A stretch of 64,000 nucleotides of DNA from Stenocarpella maydis (GCA_002270565.1 NQMI01000006.1:702244-766243), one strand, 5' to 3'; counted from the first letter of the stretch, positions 49,075-61,341 are shown. Made by a program: numbers and translations. Notes: generated by a model not told the origin, from the letters alone.

Positions 49075-49791
49075 TCAGCACCTCCTGAATTTGTAGCGCA
49101 GCGCCTCGGAGTCAACGTCGAATGAGCTTCCGTCACCGACAATCGCGATCCTGAAATTGACATTTAGGATGCCCGGGTTTCCATCCGCGCCAATGCACTG
49201 GGACCACAGAGAGTCCGTCACGTTGGCCTTGACCGTGTAGTTGTTGTTGGTGATCTTGTTCTTGGCTCCGGTGTTATCGATTGCGCCCTGCAGGGTAAGC
49301 TGCGAGAGAGATCATCCGTCAGCATCACGGGTTCCCCTTTCGATGTCCAAGAAGCTTGGTGTATAGGTTGGCTAGGTGTCAAGACTCACGGTATCGGCGG
49401 CATCATCGCTCCAGTAAACCTGCCAGTAATAGTTGACCTTTGAGTCCGGTGCCAGCTCGAGCTTGCCCGTGACGTCTGCCTCAGCAAGGCTGACCTGCCA
49501 CCCGGGGCTCAGCCCGGCACCCTGGAAGTGGAGCTCGCAGTTCTCTGTCGTCGGCGTCCCGGGGTTGATGGTGTCGGCCTCGAACTGGGAGAACTTGTAC
49601 GCCTGCGAGACCCAGCCACCCGACCTCGTCACCGAGTTGGAACCCTGGGTGCAGCCGTTGCCCGAGTATCGGAACTGTGTCACACTGCCGACAGAGGCGG
49701 GCAGCTCACGGGTGCTGAGGACGACGTGCTGGAAGGGGTGTGATAGGGCGGCGAGGGGGAGGAGGGTGGTTGCGAGAATCTGGGACAACAT
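49075..49791 (-). CDS. Secreted DUF4360-family protein
   Basis: Two exons, 49791-49390 and 49299-49075, with a 90-bp intron, give 208 aa. Residues 1-17 form a signal peptide (LSQILATTLLPLAALS). The mature part shows the DUF4360 pattern: RYSGNGCTQGSNSV near the start, an ENCELHFQGAGLSPGWQVSLAEADVTGKL centre, and a final YKFRRC. Conserved Cys of GC and NC, plus the C-terminal Cys, suggest disulfides. DUF4360 proteins are small secreted fungal proteins of unknown function. The splice was chosen because it is in phase and brings the conserved Cys-terminated end. A TATAAAG lies about 165 bp upstream on the same strand. Confidence 0.88.
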
Positions 49792-49955
49792 TTCCGAGTC
49801 TCTTTTGTTCTACGCCTGACGGATGAGAAGTGGTCGGAGAAAAGTTATCAAGAGGGAATGGTGACCTCAATGTGAACTTCCGGGGATATCCTCGTCTGCC
49901 TTGTCTGACAACGCCCAGAGGACCCAGGCATGACCCCCGAGAAGTGGAGCCTCTT

Positions 49956-49962
49956 CTTTATA
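49956..49962 (-). promoter_or_regulatory. TATA box candidate of the DUF4360 gene
   Basis: TATAAAG on the minus strand, about 165 bp before the ATG at 49791. Confidence 0.35.
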
Positions 49963-50723
49963 GGCAAAGAATCTCAAGAATAATTCCGGGGGTCACATGG
50001 CTCCACCCTTTAGAAGCTTCCGCCACAGTTGCGATAGTCTGCGAAGCCATCAAGCTTGGGTTCTATTTATCCATATTGCTTCCCGACACTCCGACGCCCT
50101 GGGACCCAAGCTATTCCAGTCCAGACCGCAGCCTATTATTGGCGCCCCGGTTCACCTGCATTTTTTCCCGGGATAATCGGCTGGCACCGATTCAACCTTA
50201 ATTGATTTAAGCTACCCACTGGGCAGCTAGTCTCAGGGTCCACGGTCCCAAAGGGTCCTCATTTGGGATAGATTAAGGGTGCGCTGACTGCGGCGACATC
50301 ATGCATCCGCATTGGGAAGTTGTCCCTGCCGCTCAGCAATGGAACGGCCTCGCCACCTGGAACCCTCCGGGCCAGATCCAGAGCACAGCCGCAGCCCTTT
50401 TTTCTGGGGAAGGGGGGGGGGGCTCGTTTTTCTATTTCATCTAGCCCTAAGCTAGCCTCTGATGATCCAGAACAGTCTCCCAGTCGCTCCGGCGGACAAA
50501 CTCCGCGTCTTTAATGATGGTAAACATGGCGATGTCACCTTGGCCGCTCCAGTATCCTTGGCATGCTAGTTGGCTCCGCATTAGTTATGATAACGTCAAA
50601 TTAATCCATCAAATCGCAACTGGCGACAGACGCCACTTCAGCTGGTTGAAAGGACTTAATACAGACTCATCATGCCTATCACATGTCACCCAACATTCAG
50701 TCCACACCAACGAGCTCATGACC

Positions 50724-50741
50724 TACCTACCTAGGTAGGTA
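50724..50741. repeat. 18-bp perfect palindrome TACCTACCTAGGTAGGTA
   Basis: Perfect self-complementary sequence centred on an AvrII-type CCTAGG core. Confidence 0.85.
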
Positions 50742-51948
50742 CTTTGAGAAGTACGACTGATATCCTGCAGCGTAGCATCAAGTGCATACCACCTCAGCCT
50801 ATATGAACTTAAATAGAAACTGAAACACATGCCTCCTTGAACTAGTGAGCTGAAAAGCCCTGCCGCCTGCGCCGATGGGCACATGACCGTTCGTCGACGA
50901 GCTCTGCGTAGACTTGGTGCACAGCAAGTCAGCATCAACAGGTAGTTAGTACACTAGGTCACTTGCTGAATGAAGAAGACACTCAATCGATGCATGGTTC
51001 CCAGCCCCCACTACTATCACTTTATCAGCTCAAATACGAGAGTTTTAATGATTATCTGGCATAAAGACTAGCGGTTTCTCAGACCTTGGCACTTGAGGGC
51101 TGCATTGTCCTAGATCTAGGCCACTAAGCCAGCCCTGATGATGAGGCTATCATTATTTTCTTGATGATAGACTTTGTCTTTTAAACCTATTATTTTCGGC
51201 ATTATGTTTATTGATCAACGCTGGGTGTTGAACCATTTATGATTATATGAGGGGACCGCCTGCGGATCGTTTATTTTGAATGCGTTTCTTAAAGAGGAAC
51301 TGTAGGGGGCGGGGAGTGTATTGTGACCGGATTAAGATCGAAACCTGCTACGTAAAACGAAGCTACTGTACAAGTAAGGCAACTGCTCTTGTCAAACATA
51401 TGAGTGGTAGACGGATAGTGGAGACGGGTAAGATTTTGTCAGTCTTTATTATTATTACCGCAGTCACTGCTATAGTCGTAAACTATTTCACGGCTAACTA
51501 TGGAGCGTAAGTTTATAGTCTTAAGTTTGCTGCGATTGAGGCTTGCTTCTTCTCCTTCCCTGAGTAGCATCAATGGTTCTCGATGCATTTATCCCTATCA
51601 ATTTTGGCCAGATGGCCACCTGCCTATGTGTTGTCAAGTAAATTCCTGTCCTCATAACTTCTGTAATCTGTAGAATAGCAGCTGCGGTCCCCGTCTCGAG
51701 CGTCTACAGGGCAGAAAATATAGACTTCCAGGTGTTCGGTAGTAGATAGTTTCGTTTTCGATGCGGTCACAATTCCCTTGAAAATAAAAAGGAGCTACAG
51801 TGGTCCTTTTACACATTCGTAAACGCTTAAAGACATTTCAAGACACAATAGCATGCCACTAAGAAAATAATGATAGCCTCGTTATGAAGCTAGTTGATAT
51901 CGACTTGAGGCCGTGCACAGACGAGAACACCGGCGTTCGGTAGCAGTA

Positions 51949-51966
51949 TACCTAGGTACCTAGGTA
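51949..51966. repeat. 18-bp perfect palindrome TACCTAGGTACCTAGGTA
   Basis: Perfect palindrome composed of two CCTAGG cores. It uses the same word set as the palindrome 1.2 kb to the left. Confidence 0.85.
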
Positions 51967-52308
51967 GCTTTGGGAACGACAGACTTGCCTGGGCTGATGC
52001 CAACATTGAAATCCGCGGATGAATTAATCTTCAACCTCACCTACTTCACCTCCCAGATCCTTTTAACGACAGTCAACCGCATAGGTAGTCACTCCATCAA
52101 TGGGGAAAATCACCTGCCCAAGTCTGTGATTCCTAACCCCTCTCAGATTGTGGCTCAGGACTTGCGTGTGCAACCTCTGACCATACATCAAAGCAACCTC
52201 ATCTACTCCACCTGACATCGACCATCAACTCACAGCACTAACCATCCTCCCATCGACTCGCACCACGACAGTCTTTATCAAATCTACCTCCAGCTTCCGG
52301 ATTCCAAG

Positions 52309-53725
52309 ATGGCTGAAGACACGGACATGATCGACGAGGCAATGTCGTACACCTACTACGAGAAGCCCGCTGTCCCTTCCGCCGGCGCCAACCCAGCCGC
52401 CGACTTTAGACGGCCACCTGGTTCTCGTCACAGCCCAGGCGGCAGAGACAAGAAGAAGGAAAACAACAGCATCCTGAAGCATCACTCAGGCGCCAAGATC
52501 CAGAAGCCCTCGTCCAGGTCTGGGGTGGTAGTCCTCAGGGGCCGTCGCACATATCCCCTCAACCCCGCCACCGATATTGCTGCCAACGGCAGCATGGGAG
52601 CCAACCGCGGCACGGACGTCAGCAGCCGGACGGCCTCTACTAGCGGCAGCACCCGCATGCGCTGCATCCAGCACGCCGTCTCCAGCGGCAGCTTCGAGGT
52701 CCGCAACCCATGCGACGGCTCCCCCGTGCTGGACGGCAACGGCAGCCCAGAGCACCTGCAGCGTATGGACAAGGAGATCGTGGCCCGGGCCCTGAACGAG
52801 CCGCTCCCCGGGCTGGCCTTCGACCCTGCGCTGGCCCCCCCTGGCCGAGGAACAAGTGGCCGACCTGGCCAGGGCGCTGGAGGCATACCAGGTGCACCTA
52901 GCCCGCCGGGGCCGGCTCTTCCTGTCCGAGAAGGCTGGCAAGCTGGCCCGGGCCTTTGCGCGGGGGGTCATGTGCACACTGGAGGCCCTCGCGGCAAAGA
53001 ACACGTGCCAGGTCGACGGCGAGCAGTTCTGGGCCTCGGTGGGCCGGGACCACCAGCGCGGGAAGAAGATCAGGCTGCTTACCCGCAATGTCATCGGGGT
53101 CATCGGGCAAGCCGAGGTCGACACGTTTCCACAATGGGGTCGGCACTGGACAAGGTTTTCAACCCACGCGGGCGTGGTTGTGGAGGCGCTTGAGTCTCCC
53201 GGAAAGCATCCCATGATTGATGAGGTACGCTGATTTATCCTACAGGACGGGGTTTTTGTATGTGTGGAATCCCATGCTGACCGGGCCATGATCCAGGCTA
53301 TCAAGGGGTTGAGCGACGACCTTACTTTTGTCTACGAGCCCCACCAGTCCACCCTGCGCTCCCTCATCGGCCACTTCGAGGCCGCGCGAGCTCGATACCT
53401 AGCGAACCTCAATACGAAAAATGGCTCAGCCGGCCAGGATAACTCGGCCACTCCCAGCCCCTCGCAGCACCTCGGCATACAGCCATACAGCAGAGGTCAT
53501 CATGGGTCCTCTGACGGCGAGGGTGAGGGCACGGGGGACCGTTCCGAGGAGAGCGGCGGCGAGGACAATGCCCAGGTGGAGGAGGGGGTGCCATCCTCCA
53601 CGACGAGGCGGTTCCTGAAGAAGCTTGACAGGTGGATGGCCTTGAAGAACAAGCCGCAGCAGGGCGACGTCGAGGCCGACATGCTCTCGGGCCTCGACCT
53701 GGGAGATCTCAAGTGGGGGTTCTGA
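52309..53725 (+). CDS. Uncharacterised protein, frameshifted at a C7 run
   Basis: The frame from the ATG at 52309 (MAEDTDMIDEAMSY) runs well to LAFDPALAP at about 52838. There a run of seven C moves it out of frame. With six C it continues PLAEEQVADLARALEAYQVHLARRG and so on. A 72-bp intron (53225-53296) then joins PMIDE to AIKGLSDDLTF, and the protein ends at 53725, about 447 aa. The N-terminal third is disordered and basic. The central and C-terminal parts are helical with the folded-looking block RLFLSEKAGKLARAFARGVMCTLEAL. The end is acidic and Ser-rich, finishing in a charged RRFLKKLDRWMALKNK helix. I recognise no family. The frame break may be an assembly error or a real mutation. Confidence 0.68.
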
Positions 53726-54504
53726 GAAGGGGAGACTGGAGACCACCCAGGCGGGCCCCGGTGGCGGGACTTGGGTAGAGTGCCTTGCCATCCATGGATC
53801 TTTCGTGGCCGCCTGCATCGTAGCAGAATATTCTCAGAATGTGTCGTTTAGAACGTGGGTGCTTAGACACGGCAGACGAGTAGTCTGACCAACTCTCATG
53901 GTACGAGCATATGTGAAGCTGCCGAGACAGGATGGCCAGTTTGGATACTGACCAAGACGTCAGCTCGATTGATTTTTGTCAGTGACTCACTGTTGTTCCA
54001 GCCCTCGTGACTACGCACGCCCCAGGAGACATGTTGCGTTGGCTAAATAGCAATGGAGGTGTGCTTAAACCCACCATTTGGCCAGCGCTGCCTTGGGAAG
54101 TGAAAAATAGTGAAAGCCACGCCATTCTTCGAGACGCTCGGGGTGCTCTAGCCCGTGCTCTATCTTTCCCAGCAGGGGACAGGAAGGTTGCCACACGTCA
54201 GCGGGCTAATCCGTGATAATGTTGCGTCTGGCTCAGTCTAACAGACCTAGCCAATATATAGTAGAGTATGAGGTAAATAGAGGTGTGGTTTGAGATTGCG
54301 AGGACCACAGGGGAGGACCACAGGGGAGCATTAAACAGCACGATAGCTACGGAAAATGGGAGGGACTCGGGCGGTTGAGCCTCATCAGGCTGGCTCGAAG
54401 GCGAAGAAGATTGCATTCCTAGGGCTTTAATGTATATACAAGAAGAAGCGTCTGCCCAAAAATTACCTCCTCCGCAAGAAATGTGCAAATCCCTCCAGCC
54501 TCGC
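53726..54504. other. Convergent spacer
   Basis: About 0.78 kb between the 3' ends of two convergent genes. It contains a duplicated word GAGGACCACAGGG (about 54298-54327). No gene is seen. Confidence 0.4.
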
Positions 54505-54844
54505 TCAGATGCGCAGCTTCTGCATCGAAGCAGTCGCATTCCCCGCGCCGCCCCTCGAGGCAGCCGCGTCGTAGAGGGCCTGGATGTCTGCCTGCCACTG
54601 GGCGACGTCGACGCGCTCGAGGCGGCGGTCGTAGGTGATGAGGCCGTTGACCTCGCCCTCGACGTCAGTGGTCTGCGTCCAGACGCCGGCGCTGCAGGCG
54701 AAGCGCTCGATCTGCTGCCTGTACTCGTCAAAGATGACGTGGGCGCGGTAGTTGTAGGCCTCGAGGTCGATGTTGACCTCGTAGGTCTGGTTGATGGTGT
54801 CTATCGCCTGCTGGACGTTCCAGAGGCTATGGGTTTGTTGGTCA

Positions 54845-54876
<32 letters not shown>

Positions 54877-56854
54877 CCTTCCCCGCGCGGTGCAATGGGA
54901 GGGCATGGTGATGGGACGGAAAAGGGACACTAACTTACTGTTCGATGGAGACTGTGGCCGATGCCTCCGAACTCGCCCTGGATACCGATTCGGTTGCTGT
55001 CGTACGGGGAAGACTGGATCGAGTAGAATGGCGCGCCGCACTGAGGGCTCGCGTACTTGTGGTTGTCGGAGAAGTCGCCTGCGCCATGGTCGTACCATCC
55101 AGATGTCGCGTCGATGAGTCTGCTGCCGTCGATGGACCTGATGCGGTCTGCGATGGCGTACTCGGGGTATGGGGGCGTCCTGATCTGACCCCAGCCTTCA
55201 TTATAGATGATCTGGACGCATCGTTAATCCCGGCACTGCAACACGGCGCGGGGGCAGCTGTCTATGACTGCGAGGCAGACTCACCCAGGTCACTATTGAG
55301 GTGTAGCTCATGTGCTCGTTGATCAGGATGTCGAGCTGGCGCTCAAACTCTGCCTGCTGCTCGGCGTTGGGAAGCGGCACACGAGGAGACATGGACGGCA
55401 TGTCCTGGATGACCATGAGACCGAGAGAGTCTGTGGCGTAGTAAAACAGGTCGGGCTCGACTTTGATCTGGTTGGTTGGGAGTCGTCAGCGGCATGCCAT
55501 ATCCACCACCACCTACAGCCACCGAGCTCACAGCCCCCACAGGCCTCTACTCACGTGCTTGCGGACCGCGTTGAAACCGAGCTTCTTGAGCTCCTTCAGG
55601 TCGAAGATCAGGGCCTCGTAGTTGGGCGCCAGGTGGATGCCATCGGGCCAGTAGCCCTGGTCCAGCGTCGCCCACTGGAAGACCCACTCGCCGTTGAGCA
55701 GCGGCCTCTGCACGCCGTCGACGACGCCGCGGCCGACGGTGCGGAAGCCCGTGTAGCTCGAGACGGTGTCGTCGCCCATGGTGACGGTCAGGTTGTACAG
55801 GGTGGGCGAGTCCGGGCTCCAGGGGCTGACGCCCTCGACGGTGAAGTCAAAGGGCGAGCCGCTGGTGCCGCTCCCCGTCGCGAGCACGCTGCCGTCGTGG
55901 CCCAGCACCGTCACCTCGACAGGCCCGCCCGTGCCGTTGCCCGACGTGTGCACGTTGACGGTGGTGGCCCCATCGGCGGCGGCCCGGACGTCCAGCTGCG
56001 TGATGTGCGTCGCCGGGGCGCTCTCGAGCCACACCGTCTGCCAGATGCCGCTGCAGGGCCGGTAGAAGATGTGCTCGGGCTGCTTTGTCTGCTTTCCGAT
56101 TGGGATGACATAGCCGGGCAGGTCTGTCGGGTCGAAGACAAACACCTTGCTGTGCGGTTTCGTTGGGGTCAGCTCGGCTCTTTTATTTTATTTTTATTTT
56201 TTATTTTCATGTCTTGTCCGGGTCTCTGGTGGCACGGCAACTCATCCGGCACCCCCCGTATTATCCGAAACGCCAAAACAAACGGCAGGCGGCCACTTAC
56301 AGCTCATTGGTCCCGTTCGAGGCCAGGTACGATGTCACGTCGATGGTGTTCCTGAAGTACCCGCCGCGGTGGAATCCCACCTCCTGGCCGTTGACGTACA
56401 CGGTCGCCTCATAGTCGACCGCCTCAAAGTTCAGCAGCACGCTGCGGCTGCTGTCCCAGCCGGACGGGACCCGGAACGTGGTCGCGAACCACATGGCCGA
56501 CGTGTCGAGCACCTGCAGGCCCGAGATGGCGCTCTCGATGCAGCTCGGGATCAGCGTCTCGTACTGCAGCGGCGCGCAGGGCACGTCGCCCGGGCTGCTG
56601 GCGTTGCCGGCCCCCTGGTACGTCCAGATGCCGTTGAGAGACACCCAGTCGTCGCGCCTGAGCTGGGGCCGCGGGTGCTCAGGCCACGGGTTCAGCCCGG
56701 CCTTGTCCGTCCAGGGCGTGTCGAGCGGCGGCGTCTGGAGCTGGTACGGCACCGGCGTCGACGGCGACCCCGTGCAGCTGCTGCCATTTCCAAAGGGCGG
56801 GCTCTGCGCGGCCACGGCCAGCGGCCAGAGGGCTTGGAGGACTGGGGCACGCAT
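54505..56854 (-). CDS. Secreted GH2 beta-glycosidase, with apparent frameshift
   Basis: Exons 56854-56301, 56149-55555, 55467-55285, 55211-54939 and 54826-54505 cover about 642 codons. Residues 1-16 are a signal peptide (MRAPVLQALWPLAVAA). GH2 landmarks are the sugar-binding domain (DDWVSLNGIWTYQGAG, YEATVYVNGQEVGFHRGGY), the immunoglobulin-like domain, the barrel start NAVRKHIKVEPDLFYYATD, the acid/base E449 in YNEGWGQ and the nucleophile E524 in QGEFGGIG. Just after GGIGH the frame breaks: VSIEH and LWNVQQAIDTINQ follow in another frame, as if two bases were lost near 54953. A splice to a later acceptor (cgtccag) would avoid the stop but delete the conserved VSIEHLWNVQ. The family has beta-galactosidase, beta-mannosidase and beta-glucuronidase members, and the substrate is not determined. 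A T28 tract lies in the last intron. Confidence 0.85.
54849..54876. repeat. T28 homopolymer in the last GH2 intron
   Basis: Twenty-eight consecutive T on the plus strand (A on the coding strand) within the intron 54827-54938. The length is prone to assembly error. Confidence 0.9.
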
Positions 56855-59800
56855 GCTTGCGTCAGGGAGGGCTGGGTCGGCGAAATACAGCTGGTCTTGC
56901 CCCCGGTGCACAGCGGAGGTCAGGTCAAGGCCTGTATATATATGGATGTGATTCTGGGCTATGCCTTCACACGACGGGACGGAGAACACGCTCAACAACC
57001 GCGCCTGGTAAAGAGGGGAAGGGCAGCAGCGCGACAGAAACGGCAGACAAGAACCAGGAGGAGGCTGGGGCTGATCGAGACAAGCTCGAGAAGGCAGCGG
57101 GTCGGCCGGGTGGTTTATAAGTTGTCATATGGAGACCTTGTTTGTGCCGAGCCTTGGTGGTGGGCGCGCAACCGTGATGGAGCCTCTCGCTGGTCCAGGC
57201 TCCTGTGGACCGAGAAGCGTGTCTACATTATTAGGGATGCATGTTGACATACCGCATCCTGCATGCCAGGATTACACCACGGCATGCATGTTGTGCGGTT
57301 GGGGTCGGGACGACTAGGAAGGACTTGGAGGAGGAGGAGGAGGAGGAGGGGCTGGCCCACCATATTTTTTGTGCCAGTCCGACCGCTCAAGCGCGCCTGA
57401 CTACCAGGATGGGCCCCGCGAGCAGGAACCAGGGAGCTTGGTATCTTGGCTGAGATCAGCGTGGCACGCAGGGGGAGCAAGAAGCCCTGCGCAAGGTAGA
57501 TTGCACCCAGAGGGGGCCAGGGAGGCAGGCGAGGCTATCCGGACTGCACCACGCCCGCATGACGACTGCAACTCTAGGGCGAGCTGAGCAGAGGCAGGCG
57601 ACAAATCACCACCGGGGAGATGATTGTGGGTTCCAAAATGGCGCCCTCTTGTTAGCACATACATATGTACATGTGTGCGCACGGCCTGCATGAGGGGGGC
57701 GTGTTAGTTGGTTGACGCCGAGAGAGTATGTCTTGACTCTTGCCGCATGGCTGACGACTACGGAGTAGTGTAGGAACCTGGAAGGCCGGTATCTGCAGAC
57801 GACAACAGCAGCGGTGGGCAGCATGGCCAAGATGCTCAATCTGCCGGGGGCTCCAATCAGGCACCACAGGGCAGCATTCTGGAGGCATACGGACAAGTCA
57901 GCAGGGCAGGATCCTCCCAGGCACGAGTGATTACCTGCAGTGACGGTGCATCCGGTGATGTGGGCTGGGTAGAGTGCTGATCACCTCGCGTGGGTGCGAC
58001 ACCGCCGCAGGGGAAGCAACCGATCCGACGAACGCCCTTGGCGAGGCTGCAGTGGCCCAGCGAGCACAATCGGATGACGGCAGGGTGTCCGCTGTTTGTG
58101 AGCGCATCACTGCATCCTCCTTGCATGTGCGTAATAGGCGAGGAAACAGAGCTTGGAGAGGGGGGCGGAATACTGTGTTACTCCGTGGCACGAGCATCTC
58201 CAGCCCGTCTTGCGAGGCGCAAATTGCGAGTCGTCCAAGGGCCTGACCAGCCACACGCCACGCCCATCATCCATCGCATCGACAACCAGCTCAGGCACAT
58301 CCATCTCGCCCAACCCACCCCCCGCCCACCAGCGTCCAGCCAATATCTGGGGTAGCCCCGGGCAAGACACGGGTAACTCCCGGGCCTGACCCAGATGCCA
58401 AGGGGACGGAGCCACAAAAGGCCCATAGAAGATGGGGGGGATCCCTGCTGCTGTCACCTGGCCGAGCTCGTGCGGTCTACCTTGTGGTATGATATAGCTC
58501 ATCTCGTCTCCCGTCGGACTGAGTCGATCACTCGAGCGGTCTGCAGCACCGCCTGGAGACACACAAACGCGGTCTCTTGGCCCTTGGACAACAGCAGCTA
58601 GCGCTCATGTTGGGACGAGGCGAGCCGGTCACACGTGCGGGATACTAGCTAGCTAAGCCCCGACAGCTCTTCCACAGCGGGCTGGGGACAGGACGTGCAT
58701 AAATGATGTCAATCTCATGGCCGACTCATGCAGTCATCCTCGTAGGGTTCTGGGTGGGACATCTCCAAGGAATGATGTGCCGCTGCGTTGCAACGTTCCC
58801 CACCACCACCTCCTCTCGCAACCAGTGCGGGGTGACATTTGTTCTCCTGTTCTCCTGTGTTTACTGAGGTTAGTGTAATAAGGGGGGGGCCTGACGCGCG
58901 CACAATAGTTAGCAAGACGAGTTCAAAGCTCCAATACCGCGTATTACTAGGTGATGTAGCACTCGAGAGTGAGCACTTGTATCCCAGGACTGCTCGTGAC
59001 TGTGCAGACAAGATTCCCCCAAGATTTGAATGCATCACAAACTTGCCCTCAAGACCAGGTCAACAGGACCTTCTCCCAGTAACACTACAAGTGGCCTGTG
59101 AATCATGCACCTCTACCCCAACAGACGTCGTCCCAAGATTCGCTTGCATTCAGAGTCCCGCACGTGTATACTTCTGATTCCCCATGTAGGGTGTGATGGA
59201 GATATATCCGTGCACCTACCCGCCCCGGCACCTTGACTATCACCTATGATGGCTGACCGCCCCTGGGCCTTCCAGAAAGCCCTCGGGCCCTCGCCGGAAT
59301 CCCAAGCCTGGTCGTCTGGTGGCCAAGGCGAGGTCGGTCGTCCGATGACACAGCATGCCCCCGCAGGCCTTTCCGTGGCGGCCCCCGAAGCTAGCTCCTG
59401 CCGAAGCAATCCCGAGCTGTGGCGCTCGCCTCTGCCGGCATAAGACGACGAGTAATGGCTAGCTAATAATCCTGGGGGCCCCGCTCGCCGTTTTCTTGTT
59501 CACAATCTGGGGAAACAAGGGCGCGCTACCGCGGGCGCCACGTCCAAGCGCTTGTGCGACCACCCTCCAAGACCCGGGCGGGCGTCCACCTGACTCCGCT
59601 TGCTGCACTCGCAGTCCAAATGGCGTTGCAACGCTAATAAATCATGAACTGGTTCATCCGAACCAAATCCATGGCAGGGTCACGGATCGACAGGTGGCAT
59701 GTCTCATCGTGGACGAGGGGCCGAGATAACCGCCGCTTGTCTCAAGTGTCCAGGGCCGAGCTGCACCTTGCGGCCCTGGAGTCGTTATTGAGAACGCGAG

Positions 59801-60030
59801 CCTCGTGAACGGGGTGGGCGCTCCTCGGGTTGGACTACTGGCGATAGTCATGTCTTTACATCGGAACGCGGCCTGAGACACGGCTAAACATGCGCGTGAC
59901 GGCGGGGGCTGAGGAGACGCTGCCGGGGCAGTTCCCTACGAGGACATGCTCTATCGTCTATGTGCCAGTCTATTCTATCCCAGCCTCTTGGCTCTCCCAT
60001 ATGATGCTGTAGACACACAAGAAAAGATCA
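56855..60030. other. GC-rich gene-free interval
   Basis: About 3.2 kb. The first 300 bp are the GH2 promoter. A (GGA)n stretch lies at about 57328-57352. ORFs on both strands are the random long frames expected in GC-rich DNA, with no motifs. No gene supported. Confidence 0.45.
56935..56942 (-). promoter_or_regulatory. TATA box candidate of the GH2 gene
   Basis: TATATATA about 80 bp before the ATG at 56854 on the coding strand. Confidence 0.4.
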
Positions 60031-61341
60031 TCAGGCCCTCACGCCCACAAGCCTGAGGACAGCCGGCGTCTCCTCCGGCTCCACGAACGGGCGTGTCCGG
60101 TCAGCTGGATCCGGCTCGCCATCCGGGCGGCGGGGCACCGCGTTCCGGTCCCCGCGGTCGACAGGGACGACGTTCTTTTGCTGTTGAGGGGAGGAACGAA
60201 AAACAGGCCCAGGTCAGCTCAAGAGCCACACGGCATTTCCCCCATCGGCAGCGGCCACCCTCGGGGGCGGGGGGGGGGGNGGGGGAGGGGTCGTCCAACC
60301 AGACAACTAACTTACCGGCCAGTGCGTCGTGCCCTTGCGCGCCCTAAACACCTCGAGCTTGCGCGCGAGCCCGGCCTCGTCCATGAGCGCGCGCGGGCAG
60401 TAGCACACGTAGGTGGCGAAGCGCACGCGGGACGCCGTGGGGCTCGCGTTCCAGTGGATGAGGCGCGAGTCCCACAGGATGAGGTCGCCCTCGCCCGCGC
60501 ACACCTTGACCTCGCCGCAGCCCCGGGCGCGGTACCACGCGGCGTCCCCGGGCGTGAAGCTGTAGCCGTTCTCGCGCTCGCCGGCGTCCTGCTCCGGGCG
60601 GAAGCCGCCCGCCGCGGAGAAGTACTCGTCGTGCAGGAGGTGCGAGCCCCTGAGGACGCAGAGGCCCCCGTCGCGGGGCCCGTTCGGGGCGAGGTTGGCG
60701 ATGCCCTGGTAGAGCTCGAAGCGGTCGTGGTGCCGGGGGTTCTGGTCCATGTCTTTTGTGGGCGCGGTTGCGGTGTCTTGTCAGCCTCGTCTCCCGGCGT
60801 GGTGTGGTGGGCCTTCGGGTGCGGGCTTACGAGGCCAGGCCCCTGTTGGCTCAATGTCCGTCCTCCCGGTCTCCTTGTTGATGGGCAGGGTGATGTTGAT
60901 GCCGTCGAAGCTGGCAATCAGGTCGTCGGTACCCCAGAGCTGGGCGAAGGCCTCCAATACCTTGGGTTGGCTTGGGCCTCCGGGTCAGCCATCTAGCTCT
61001 CGGGCAGGCCGCTTCCCAAACTTACGACCTGATCTTCCACACGAATGCCTCATGGCCGATCGAGTATCGGTTGTAGAGCCCTCCCCTACGCTTCTTGTCA
61101 GCATGAACTCGCCCGTCTCGTGTCATCTAGTTGCCGGGGTTCCTGACGTTACGCTATAAGGTAGATGTTCGGCGGTCCACGTTGAGCGATCATCCCGCCT
61201 GAACCCGTGCGGAAACCTCTCGAGCCAGCTGAGGGCCTGCTCACGGAACCCGGCGCAGTCCTCAGCGGGGATCCTGCCGGGAAGAACGACAAAGCCGTCC
61301 TCCTCCAGCCGGAGCTGCCAATCAGGACTGGAGCTGGCCAT
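60031..61341 (-). CDS. PhyH-family Fe(II)/2-oxoglutarate dioxygenase
   Basis: Five exons, 61341-61148, 61085-61026, 60970-60831, 60752-60316 and 60180-60031, give 326 aa, all in phase. The phytanoyl-CoA dioxygenase fold is shown by the iron-binding HxD at H132-M-D134 (WPHMDQNP, formed by splicing), the distal H231 in SRLIHWN, and an R at 240 or 242 that would bind 2-oxoglutarate. Other fungal family marks are AFAQLWGTDDLIASFDGINITLP, GIANLAPNGPRDGGLCVLRGSH and ARKGTTHWPQKNVVP. The first intron uses a weak GTCAGG donor, so the VTGGLYNRY junction is the least certain point. It probably hydroxylates a small molecule, as other fungal PhyH enzymes do, but the substrate is unknown. One ambiguous base (60280) lies in the last intron and not in coding sequence. 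Confidence 0.9.
60280..60280. other. Ambiguous base (N) in a G run
   Basis: A single N interrupts a run of G inside the last intron of the PhyH gene. It marks imperfect base calling at homopolymers in this assembly. Confidence 0.95.

Larger units (their letters stand above)
49792..52308. other. Long gene-free interval with palindromes
   Basis: About 2.5 kb. It includes a G-run near 50412 and AT-rich DNA at 51000-51900. Two short perfect palindromes are listed separately. The ORF at 51280-51510 ends in a hydrophobic segment but has no other support. No gene called. Confidence 0.45.

Noticed and set aside
51280..51510. 76-aa plus-strand ORF with a hydrophobic end
   Set aside because: AT-rich surroundings, no signal peptide at the start and no family resemblance.
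55312..57247. Two long plus-strand ORFs (347 and 366 aa) opposite the GH2 gene
   Set aside because: Composition is dominated by Arg, Val, Ala and Gly as expected of antisense frames, and the minus strand encodes a recognisable GH2 protein.
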